Source: Tannerella sp. (GTDB lineage Bacteria > Bacteroidota > Bacteroidia > Bacteroidales > Tannerellaceae). Taken from it: DNA of 5,607 nt. Shown one piece after another: positions 1 to 5,607 of the stretch (within the stretch, counting starts at the first letter, position 1; every line of letters starts with the position of its first letter). A program made the translations under genes and the position numbers. The notes beneath the pieces were generated by a model. It did not search any database, was not told the origin of the DNA, and saw only the letters and a program-made list of their open reading frames with translations. Location of the stretch: positions 1 through 5,607 of the forward strand of contig JAITHS010000128.1 of the NCBI GenBank assembly GCA_031279875.1, read 5' to 3'.

Positions 1-1
1 C

Positions 2-1144
2 AAATTAAGAACGCGAACCCTGTCAAATGGCAAACAGTCGTTGTATTTGGCATATTCAAAGGACGCAAGTTGGCAGTATGAGTTTTTAGGGAAAGAGTAT
101 CATTTAATCCCTGAAAAAACGCCTGCCGACAAATTGCATAACAAAGAAATAATGAGGCTTGCAACAGCGATACGAGATAAGAAAGCCGTCGAACTTGCAG
201 AACAGACGGCAGAACATTTTAGCCTCAATATCAAAAAGTATGAGCGTGTCAACCTTATTGAATATGTACGTGCGACGGCTGAAAAAGCGTTGACAGACAC
301 AGGCAACCGACGTGGCGACTTTCACAATTTTTGTTCCCTCGCAAATCATCTGGAAAAATACAACGGAAACAAAATAACTCTGAACGATATTGATAAAGAA
401 TATATTAACGGCTTTATTGACTATCTGAAACACGCCAAAAACAGCAATTACAAAGATAGGGAACTTGAAAAGAACGGACAGCACAAACTTTTTTCCAAGT
501 TTAAGCGTGTACTGAAAAACGCGGTCAAAGATAAAATTATTGCAACAAACATTATTGACTTTATAGATGACAGCAAAAAGCCGAAGACAGAGCAAAGCAA
601 AAGAATCTATCTGACAGAGGCGGAACTCAAAAGCCTGTATCAAACGCCATGCAAATACGACGATATTAAGAGGGCGTTTTTATTTTGCTGCCTTGTAGGG
701 TTGAGGTTTGGTAATGTACGCTGCTTGAAATGGGGCGACCTGTACGAAGATGAGGATATGACCAAATTTGATTACCGGCAAGTCAAAACAGGGAAACAGG
801 AAACGTTATACATCAGCGATGAAGCGAAACAATTCCTGCCGGAGCGTACCGCCGACATGAAAGACGATAACCGTATTTTCTGCCTGCCAAAAAACGACAC
901 TACCAACAAGCAGTTAAAAAAATGGTATGTAGCGGCAGGGATTAAGAAAACCGTTACATTTCATTGCAGCCGACACACGGCGGCGACGCTGAACCTGACA
1001 TTAGGCGTACCGATAGAAATTGTATCCAAACAATTAGGGCATTCACGTATTTCCACAACTCAAATCTACGGCAAAATCATTGACAGGAAGAAAAAAGAGG
1101 CGGTGCAGTTGCAAAATGGACTATTTAGAAGTTTAACGGATTAA
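2..1144 (+). CDS. Tyrosine recombinase/integrase, Bacteroidetes type, 5'-partial at window edge
   Basis: Site-specific DNA recombinase, expected to integrate or excise a mobile element through a covalent 3'-phosphotyrosine intermediate. The frame is open from position 2, so 380 residues are visible. The first ones (KLRTRTLSNGKQSLYLAY) already read as the N-terminal arm-type DNA-binding domain, so the TTG at 41 is not a real start and the true start lies before the window. A SAM-like core-binding domain follows (about nt 240-570), then the catalytic domain. All catalytic residues are present: Arg in GLRFGN (codon 704), Lys in VKTGK (785), His and Arg of HCSRH (962 and 971), His of LGHS (1040) and the Tyr nucleophile in QIYGK (1067). 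Family members are usually about 400 residues, so roughly 20-30 are missing. The fic gene follows 10 nt downstream. The family is certain; the element it serves is not visible. Confidence 0.93.
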   Translation, partial: KLRTRTLSNGKQSLYLAYSKDASWQYEFLGKEYHLIPEKTPADKLHNKEIMRLATAIRDKKAVELAEQTAEHFSLNIKKYERVNLIEYVRATAEKALTDTGNRRGDFHNFCSLANHLEKYNGNKITLNDIDKEYINGFIDYLKHAKNSNYKDRELEKNGQHKLFSKFKRVLKNAVKDKIIATNIIDFIDDSKKPKTEQSKRIYLTEAELKSLYQTPCKYDDIKRAFLFCCLVGLRFGNVRCLKWGDLYEDEDMTKFDYRQVKTGKQETLYISDEAKQFLPERTADMKDDNRIFCLPKNDTTNKQLKKWYVAAGIKKTVTFHCSRHTAATLNLTLGVPIEIVSKQLGHSRISTTQIYGKIIDRKKKEAVQLQNGLFRSLTD

Positions 1145-1154
1145 AAACAACAAT

Positions 1155-1919
1155 ATGAATACGGAACTCAAAAACACATTGGCACAAGCCGATAAATTAA
1201 AAGCGCGTTTGCAGACAGCCCGCCCACTTGACGTTGAGGCATTAGCAAAAATCAAAGCCGCTTTTGAAATTGAATATACCTTTGAGAGCAACAAAATTGA
1301 GGGTAACACACTCACTTTGCAGGAAACCGCGCTTGTGGTTAACGAGGGCGTTACAATCGGCGGTAAGAGTATGAGAGAGCATTTAGAGACGATTAACCAC
1401 GCCCAAGCCGTTGAATTTATCAAAGAAGTTGCAAGCAATGAGATTGATATTACAGAGCGGACAATAAGGGAAATTCACGCTATCATACTGCACGGCATAA
1501 ACAAAGAGCAGGCGGGTAAATACCGCAATGTGCCTGTTATGATTGTCGGCAGCCGCCATACGCCGCCACAGCCCTACCTGATACAGCCGCAAATGGAAAA
1601 GTTTATCATAGACTACAAAGCAATGGAAACGGACGGCATACACCCGATTGTTATTGCAGCATTTTTACACGATGAATTAGTAAAAATACACCCTTTCATA
1701 GACGGCAACGGCAGGACGAGCCGCCTGTTAATGAATTTGTATTTACTTTCAAAAGGTTTTACTATTACAAGCTTGAAAGCCGACAGCGAGGCAAATCAAG
1801 CGTATTACACATCATTAGAACAAAGCCACGTTGATAATAATCCTCTGACTTTCCGCTTGCTTGTAACAAATGCCGTATGTCAATCAACGGAAAAGTATTT
1901 GAAAATTTTTGAGGGGTAA
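1155..1919 (+). CDS. Fic-domain protein, probable AMP transferase with N-terminal inhibitory motif (class II)
   Basis: Fic enzymes usually transfer AMP from ATP to a hydroxyl side chain of a target protein. The 254-residue product has the full Fic active-site motif at residues 179-190 (HPFIDGNGRTSR), including catalytic His179, Asp183 and Asn185 and the phosphate-binding Arg187. The target-docking flap lies near residues 132-138 (GSRHTPP), after GKYR at 121-124. Residues 45-51 (SNKIEGN) match the inhibitory motif [S/T]xxxE[G/N], with Glu49 expected to block productive ATP binding; its N-terminal position makes this class II. The protein ends soon after the Fic core and lacks the C-terminal winged-helix domain of longer Fic proteins. 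ATG at 1155 follows the integrase stop by 10 nt behind an A-rich leader with no Shine-Dalgarno, so co-transcription is likely. The target cannot be read from the sequence. Catalytic competence is inferred from the intact motif. Confidence 0.93.
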   Translation: MNTELKNTLAQADKLKARLQTARPLDVEALAKIKAAFEIEYTFESNKIEGNTLTLQETALVVNEGVTIGGKSMREHLETINHAQAVEFIKEVASNEIDITERTIREIHAIILHGINKEQAGKYRNVPVMIVGSRHTPPQPYLIQPQMEKFIIDYKAMETDGIHPIVIAAFLHDELVKIHPFIDGNGRTSRLLMNLYLLSKGFTITSLKADSEANQAYYTSLEQSHVDNNPLTFRLLVTNAVCQSTEKYLKIFEG

Positions 1920-1938
1920 ATAAGATTGAAAATTTTTG
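1899..1938 (+). repeat. 13-bp direct repeat flanking the fic stop codon
   Basis: TTGAAAATTTTTG occurs at 1899-1911, inside the last codons of fic, and again at 1926-1938, just after its stop: two perfect copies 27 nt apart. The sequence is AT-rich, so chance or slippage is possible. No function is established. Confidence 0.5.
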
Positions 1939-1950
1939 CCTTAAAAATTT
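1930..1950 (+). other. AT-only inverted repeat between fic and ssrA, possible weak terminator
   Basis: AAATTTTT (1930-1937) and AAAAATTT (1943-1950) form a perfect 8-bp inverted repeat around the 5-nt loop GCCTT. All stem pairs are A-T, so the hairpin is weak. It could act as a poor bidirectional terminator for fic, or it may simply be AT-rich promoter DNA, because its right arm overlaps the predicted -33 element of ssrA. Confidence 0.35.
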
Positions 1951-1979
1951 GTGTATTTCAAAAATTATGCTTACCTTTG
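1948..1979 (+). promoter_or_regulatory. Bacteroidetes-type promoter for ssrA
   Basis: TTTG at 1948-1951 (-33 element) and TACCTTTG at 1972-1979 (-7 element, consensus TAnnTTTG) are separated by 20 nt, which fits the primary sigma (RpoD/SigA) promoter consensus described for Bacteroides. Transcription would begin around 1984-1988, leaving a short leader of about 16-20 nt before the mature tmRNA 5' end at 2004, which RNase P would remove. With no promoter apparent further down, it may also drive coaD and the genes after it. Confidence 0.8.
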
Positions 1980-2003
1980 CCGCGCTTTTTATAGAAAAAT
2001 CAT

Positions 2004-2400
2004 GGGGCTGACCGGTTTTGACAGCGGGTAGAAGTGGTTTGTAAGCATGCAGTGCGTCATTGGCCGGCACTTTAATCTCGGTTGATAACATTTTAACTGG
2101 CGAAACTAATTACGCGCTTGCTGCGTAGTCGAAGTATAGTAGACTAACGCTTCATCCCTGCGCAAGGCGTGGGGACGAGCCATCACCCGGAGCTCTTGCT
2201 TCGAAGCTGACCGATAAGGTGGTGCGGAAATATCGAAGATTGTCCGTATAATTTCTCTGACGACGGATGAAATTTTGAGAGAATAAGGTTACGGTTGGTA
2301 GCTTCGGTCTTGCCGTAAGACGAAAATCAAAGCGAAGATAAGCATGTAGAAAGCAAATTAGTTCCTCGTTTGGACGAGGGTTCGAATCCCTCCAGCTCCA
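2004..2400 (+). ncRNA. ssrA: Transfer-messenger RNA (tmRNA), one-piece
   Basis: tmRNA, with SmpB, rescues stalled ribosomes and tags the unfinished protein for degradation. The 5' end GGGGCUG (2004-2010) pairs with CAGCUCC (2393-2399) to form the acceptor stem, followed by discriminator A2400. The T arm is GAGGG (2376-2380), loop UUCGAAU and CCCUC (2388-2392). Conserved segments near the 5' end (GTAAGCATGC at 2041) and 3' end (TAAGCATGTAG at 2340) match the usual tmRNA layout. Stems include AGTGC/GCACT (2051-2055 with 2067-2071, in the PK1 position) and CCCTGCGC/GCGTGGGG (2156-2163 with 2167-2174, including G-U pairs). The next bases are CTA, so the CCA tail is not encoded and must be added enzymatically. 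The mature body is 397 nt before CCA. The 5' and 3' halves are in normal order, so this is not a permuted two-piece form. Confidence 0.97.
2099..2128 (+). other. tmRNA tag-peptide reading frame (GETNYALAA, stop TAG)
   Basis: The resume codon GGC at 2099 starts the frame GGC GAA ACT AAT TAC GCG CTT GCT GCG TAG, which encodes GETNYALAA. With the alanine carried by the charged tmRNA, the appended tag would be A-GETNYALAA. The C-terminal ALAA is the usual ClpXP-type degradation signal. The tag is of the Bacteroides type, which is the strongest taxonomic marker in the window. Confidence 0.96.
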
Positions 2401-2414
2401 CTAACATTTTAATA

Positions 2415-2864
2415 ATGTGTAGAACAGCACTTTTTGCAGGGTCTTTCGACCCATTTACCATCGCTCATTTTGCTGTTGTCAAGCGTGCGTTGTGTCTTGC
2501 CGACAAAATTATCGTTGCCGTAGGAGTCAACTTCGACAAAAAAACGTTCCGCACCCTTGAACAACGGCTCGAAGGCATACAACAAGCCTTTAAAGACGAC
2601 AACAGAGTAGAAGCCGCTCATTATGAGGGACTTACAACAGATTTTGCCTTGCAGCGAAAAATTGATTTCTTCATCAGAGGCATACGCAGTATCAACGACT
2701 TCGAGTATGAAAAAAATATGGCATACATAAATCTCAAATTATCAGGCATTGAGACAGTTTTTATCTTCTCCGAGCCTGAATATGAGCATATCAGTTCGTC
2801 GTTAGTGCGTGAACTGGCTTATTATCATAAAGATATATCACAATTAATCCCAAACTATAAATGA
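2415..2864 (+). CDS. coaD: Pantetheine-phosphate adenylyltransferase (PPAT)
   Basis: Cytoplasmic enzyme of coenzyme A synthesis: it joins 4'-phosphopantetheine and ATP to give dephospho-CoA and pyrophosphate. The 149-residue product is near the usual 150-160. It has the N-terminal nucleotidyltransferase motif GSFDPFTIAH (residues 9-18), Lys42, the RGIR segment with Arg88 and Arg91 followed by DFEYE (95-99), and the C-terminal ISSSLVREL motif. Residue numbers of His18, Lys42, Arg88 and Arg91 coincide with the E. coli enzyme. The motif usually reads TxGH; here Gly17 is Ala (codon GCT). ATG at 2415 is chosen because an in-frame TTG at 2370 would lie inside the tmRNA T arm and add 15 non-homologous residues. 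The gene starts 14 nt after the tmRNA, with no visible promoter or Shine-Dalgarno of its own. Its TGA overlaps the next ATG (ATGA), suggesting coupled translation. Confidence 0.95.
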   Translation: MCRTALFAGSFDPFTIAHFAVVKRALCLADKIIVAVGVNFDKKTFRTLEQRLEGIQQAFKDDNRVEAAHYEGLTTDFALQRKIDFFIRGIRSINDFEYEKNMAYINLKLSGIETVFIFSEPEYEHISSSLVRELAYYHKDISQLIPNYK

Positions 2865-4471
2865 AAAGGAACATAATAATTACGGTAATACTTTTAATTT
2901 CAGGCATTTATGCGAACTCGCAACAGACGAAGCCGTTTAGCGCAGAAGAAATCAATAATGCCCGCAAACTGCAAGCGGCTTACTCGGCTATTGTAGATTT
3001 GTATGTTGACGAGACCGACAACAAAAAAATAGTTGAAGACGCCATTATCGGCATGCTCGAAAAGTTAGACCCACATTCTGCTTACACTAACGCCGAAGAG
3101 ACGCGCAGGATGCAGGAACCCCTTGAGGCTCATTTTGACGGCATAGGCATTGAGTTCAACATGTTTGAAGACACATTACTCGTCCTCAACGTTATCAGCG
3201 GCGGACCGTCGGAAAAAGTCGGCTTGCTGGCAGGAGACCGCATCGTACAGGTTGATACGACCGTCATTGCAGGTGTTAAAATGGTTAACACCGATATAGT
3301 CAAACTCATACGCGGGCCGAAAGGCACCCAAGTACACATTAAGGTAAAGCGAAAAGGCAACAGCAAGTTGCTCGACTTCAAAATCATCCGCGACAAGATA
3401 CCTTTAAACAGCATCGACGCCTCTTATATGGCTGATAAACAGACCGGTTACATCCGCCTCAGTAGGTTTGCGGTTACATCAAACAATGAGTTTGTAGAAG
3501 CGTTCGATAAACTCAAAAAAGAAGGTATGAAAAACCTCATCCTCGACCTGCAAAGTAACGGCGGCGGGCTGCTAACTGTTGCCGGAATGTTGGCTGACCA
3601 GTTTCTTGATAAAGACAAAATCCTGTATTATACGCAAGGCAATAAGATAAAGCGTGAGGACGCCATGTCTTCTTCAAAGGAAAAAGGCGTTTTTGAGAGC
3701 GGCAAACTTGTTGTTTTGGTCGATGAGTACTCTGCGTCGGCAAGCGAAATCCTTGCAGGAGCGATCCAAGACTGGGACAGAGGTGTTATCATCGGCAGAA
3801 GAACCTTCGGCAAAGGTCTTGTGCAGCGTGCGATAAATCTGCCGGACGGTGCTATGATACGCCTCACAATATCAAGATATTATACCCCTTCGGGACGAAA
3901 TATCCAGAAACCTTATGAAAAAGGAGACAAAGAAACTTATTTCAAAAATGTAATGAACAGATATAAAACCGGTGAGTTGATTAACGCCGATAGCATTCAC
4001 TTTCCCGATTCGCTGAAATACAGCACGTTAGTATCAGGCAGAACAGTTTACGGCGGCGGCGGCATAATGCCCGATATTTTTGTGCCGATAGATTCGATCA
4101 CCGAATATCACGTTAAACTTAACCGTGCAGGCATCATTAATCGCTTTTATATCAGTTATATAGACAAAAATCGCAGTTCGCTGAAAAAAAACTATCCGAC
4201 TTTTGAGAAGTATGCCGGCAAATTTACAATCAACAATGACATGCTTCAAGAACTTGTCGAAATGGCAAACAAAGAAAAGGTCGAATATAACGAAGAGCAG
4301 TTTCAAAAGTCAAAAGACTTGATCTCTCTTATAATCAAAGCCCTTATTGCCGATGATTTATTTGACAAAACAGCATACTTCCGCATTTATAATGCCGTCA
4401 ACGACCCTTTACAGGAGGCATTACGCATCATTAACAATGACGAAGAATATAATAAAATATTAAAAAATTAA
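2861..4471 (+). CDS. S41 carboxy-terminal processing protease with PDZ domain, exported
   Basis: Ser-Lys endopeptidase of the CtpA/Prc family (S41), expected to trim or degrade envelope proteins from their C-terminus in the periplasm. It has 536 residues. A short signal peptide covers about residues 1-20 (KRN, then a hydrophobic stretch, then ANS-QQ). A helical N-terminal segment follows (LDPHSAY at 69-75), then a PDZ domain (about 85-178, beginning near DGIGIEF) and the protease core (about 180-345). Catalytic Ser293 lies in SASASE (291-296) and Lys318 in TFGKG; their spacing of 25 equals that of E. coli Prc Ser430-Lys455. A glycine-rich SNGGG lies at 232-236. Residues after about 350 form a C-terminal extension with charged helices, often seen in Bacteroidetes members. 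The start overlaps the coaD stop by 4 nt, and the DUF1343 gene follows after 9 nt. The substrate is unknown. I give no symbol because ctpA and prc are both used in this family. Confidence 0.93.
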   Translation: MKRNIIITVILLISGIYANSQQTKPFSAEEINNARKLQAAYSAIVDLYVDETDNKKIVEDAIIGMLEKLDPHSAYTNAEETRRMQEPLEAHFDGIGIEFNMFEDTLLVLNVISGGPSEKVGLLAGDRIVQVDTTVIAGVKMVNTDIVKLIRGPKGTQVHIKVKRKGNSKLLDFKIIRDKIPLNSIDASYMADKQTGYIRLSRFAVTSNNEFVEAFDKLKKEGMKNLILDLQSNGGGLLTVAGMLADQFLDKDKILYYTQGNKIKREDAMSSSKEKGVFESGKLVVLVDEYSASASEILAGAIQDWDRGVIIGRRTFGKGLVQRAINLPDGAMIRLTISRYYTPSGRNIQKPYEKGDKETYFKNVMNRYKTGELINADSIHFPDSLKYSTLVSGRTVYGGGGIMPDIFVPIDSITEYHVKLNRAGIINRFYISYIDKNRSSLKKNYPTFEKYAGKFTINNDMLQELVEMANKEKVEYNEEQFQKSKDLISLIIKALIADDLFDKTAYFRIYNAVNDPLQEALRIINNDEEYNKILKN

Positions 4472-4480
4472 ACAACATAA

Positions 4481-5607
4481 ATGACAAACAAATTATTGAT
4501 CATTAACTTTTTACTGATTTTTATCAGTTGCACCGGGCAGATTAACTCCCGCAACCACGCCCAAAACAGCATTCTCAACGGTGCAGACCGTATTGAAGAA
4601 ATTAAAGACATTGTAGGAAACAAACGTATTGGGTTGATAATCAATCAAACATCGCTACTTATCGACGGTTCACATCTGCTTGATGTAATGCTTGATAACG
4701 GCTTAAATGTAAAGAAAATTTTTGCTCCCGAACATGGCTTTCGGGATTTGGCTGATGCAGGAGCTCATGTTAAAAACAGCATCGACTCCAAGACAGGTAT
4801 TCCGATAGTTTCGCTTTACGGCAAAAACAGGAAGCCGACAGCCGGTCAATTAGCCAACGTTGATATCTTAATCTTTGATATTCAGGATGTAGGCACACGT
4901 TTCTATACTTACATCAGCACTATGCACTATGCTATGGAAGCCGCCGCCGAAAATGGCAAGGAATTTCTTGTTCTCGACCGTCCGAATCCTAACGATTTCG
5001 TTGACGGGCCGATGCTTCGTAAAAGTTTTGAATCGTTTGTCGGCGTTCACTCCATTCCGCTGCTGCACGGCTTGACGGTTGGCGAACTGGCGCTGATGAT
5101 TAACAGCGAAGGGTGGATTGAGACAGGCAAAAACAGTTGTAACCTGAAAATCATTGAGATACAAAACTGGAAGCATGGCGATGATTATACCCTGCCCGTC
5201 AAACCTTCTCCTAACCTGCCCAACCAACAGTCGGTTCGCCTCTACCCGTCGTTATGCTTTTTTGAAGGCACTACTATCAGTGTCGGACGCGGCACAGAGT
5301 ACCCGTTTACGGTTATCGGCAGCCCCGACCGCAAATACGGCGATTTCACGTTCAAACCGTCGTCCCTGCCCGGTTTCACCACCAATCCGCCCTACAAAGA
5401 CAAGACATGCTACGGCAAAGACCTGCGTAAGGAAGAGTTTGCAGGAGGATTGTCATTAAAATATGTGATAGAATTTTTCATCAAATCAGGTCGCGATACG
5501 ACATCATTTTTCGGCAAGAGAGCACGTCATTTCGACCTCCTCGCCGGTACCGACGAGTTGAGAAAACAGATTGTCGCCGGACTTACCGAAGAACAGATAC
5601 GTCATTC
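4481..5607 (+). CDS. DUF1343 / NamZ-like exo-beta-N-acetylmuramidase (GH171), putative lipoprotein, 3'-partial
   Basis: DUF1343 proteins include NamZ, which releases MurNAc from the non-reducing end of peptidoglycan fragments. The frame is open from ATG 4481 to the window end, giving 375 residues. Since the family is about 400 long, only the C-terminal tail is missing. Family signatures in order: LIINQTS; APEHGF (82-87, with conserved Glu84, which I infer to be active-site); TGIPIVSLYG; VDILIFDIQDVG followed by TRFYTY; LDRPNPN; LLHGLTVGELA; SPNLP; and EGTTISVGRGTEYPF. The N-terminus has one Lys, a hydrophobic stretch and then ISC near residue 20, which resembles a lipobox (Phe at -3 is not the preferred residue), so an outer-membrane or periplasmic lipoprotein is likely. 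The gene starts 9 nt after the protease stop behind AACAACATAA, the A-rich leader usual here. The family is near certain; the exact glycosidase activity is inferred. Confidence 0.9.
   Translation, partial: MTNKLLIINFLLIFISCTGQINSRNHAQNSILNGADRIEEIKDIVGNKRIGLIINQTSLLIDGSHLLDVMLDNGLNVKKIFAPEHGFRDLADAGAHVKNSIDSKTGIPIVSLYGKNRKPTAGQLANVDILIFDIQDVGTRFYTYISTMHYAMEAAAENGKEFLVLDRPNPNDFVDGPMLRKSFESFVGVHSIPLLHGLTVGELALMINSEGWIETGKNSCNLKIIEIQNWKHGDDYTLPVKPSPNLPNQQSVRLYPSLCFFEGTTISVGRGTEYPFTVIGSPDRKYGDFTFKPSSLPGFTTNPPYKDKTCYGKDLRKEEFAGGLSLKYVIEFFIKSGRDTTSFFGKRARHFDLLAGTDELRKQIVAGLTEEQIRH

Noticed and set aside
104..643. 179-residue open frame on the - strand inside the integrase gene
   Set aside because: It is antisense to a clearly coding gene with all catalytic motifs, and its translation, rich in Phe, Val and Cys, resembles no protein family I know. 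Other - strand frames (for example 4868-5227 and 4034-4306) are rejected for the same reason.
2270..2277. AAATTTTG inside ssrA as a possible -7 element for coaD
   Set aside because: It differs from TAnnTTTG at the first base and the nearest ATTG lies 27 nt upstream, too far for a -33 element. The region is explained by tmRNA structure.
2381..2400. tmRNA 3' end as an attachment-site duplication
   Set aside because: I looked for a second copy of the T-loop/acceptor sequence elsewhere in the window, including around fic and the integrase, and saw none. The DNA after ssrA is core coaD, so there is no sign of insertion at the 3' end here.
2370..2414. Possible upstream TTG start adding 15 residues to CoaD
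   Set aside because: This stretch is the T arm and acceptor end of tmRNA. The added residues are its fortuitous translation, and CoaD homology begins at the ATG at 2415.
5154..5459. 101-residue + strand open frame within the DUF1343 gene
   Set aside because: It lies in another frame of a gene whose own frame is open and carries conserved family motifs. Its Ser/Thr/Arg-rich translation is typical of an out-of-frame shadow.
1..5607. CRISPR array, insertion sequence or retron-like structure
   Set aside because: No spaced repeat array, transposase, terminal inverted repeat or reverse transcriptase is visible, and nearly all the window is accounted for by the listed genes.

Overview
The window looks like a Bacteroidetes chromosome, most likely order Bacteroidales. 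The tmRNA encodes the proteolysis tag GETNYALAA, a Bacteroides-type tag. Its promoter fits the Bacteroidetes pattern (TTTG, 20-nt spacer, TAnnTTTG) rather than the sigma-70 pattern. Gene starts lack a Shine-Dalgarno sequence and sit behind A-rich leaders. The proteins resemble Bacteroidales forms: an integrase with an N-terminal arm domain, a 536-residue S41 protease and a DUF1343 protein. All genes lie on the + strand.

Layout. (1) Positions 2-1144 hold a tyrosine recombinase whose N-terminus is cut by the window edge. (2) Positions 1155-1919, only 10 nt further on, hold a compact Fic-domain protein with an N-terminal inhibitory motif. These two look like an accessory or mobile-element pair. 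(3) Positions 1920-2003 are an AT-rich spacer with a short direct repeat, a weak inverted repeat and the ssrA promoter. (4) Positions 2004-2400 are one-piece tmRNA (ssrA), complete except for the 3' CCA, which is not encoded. (5) Positions 2415-2864 hold coaD, starting 14 nt after the tmRNA. (6) Positions 2861-4471 hold an exported S41 carboxy-terminal processing protease that overlaps the coaD stop by 4 nt. (7) From 4481 to the window end runs a DUF1343 (NamZ-like, GH171) putative lipoprotein that is open at the edge.

How they fit together. ssrA, coaD, the protease gene and the DUF1343 gene are packed with gaps of 14, -4 and 9 nt and no visible terminator, so they may form one transcription unit led by the tmRNA promoter. 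They would link ribosome rescue, coenzyme A synthesis, envelope protein processing and peptidoglycan turnover. The integrase-Fic pair sits just upstream, against the 5' side of ssrA, and its outer boundary lies outside the window.

I see no clearly new multi-gene defence or mobile system. The points most worth a second look are the ssrA-coaD junction, the altered nucleotide-binding motif in CoaD (TIAH in place of TxGH), and the integrase-Fic pair beside ssrA.
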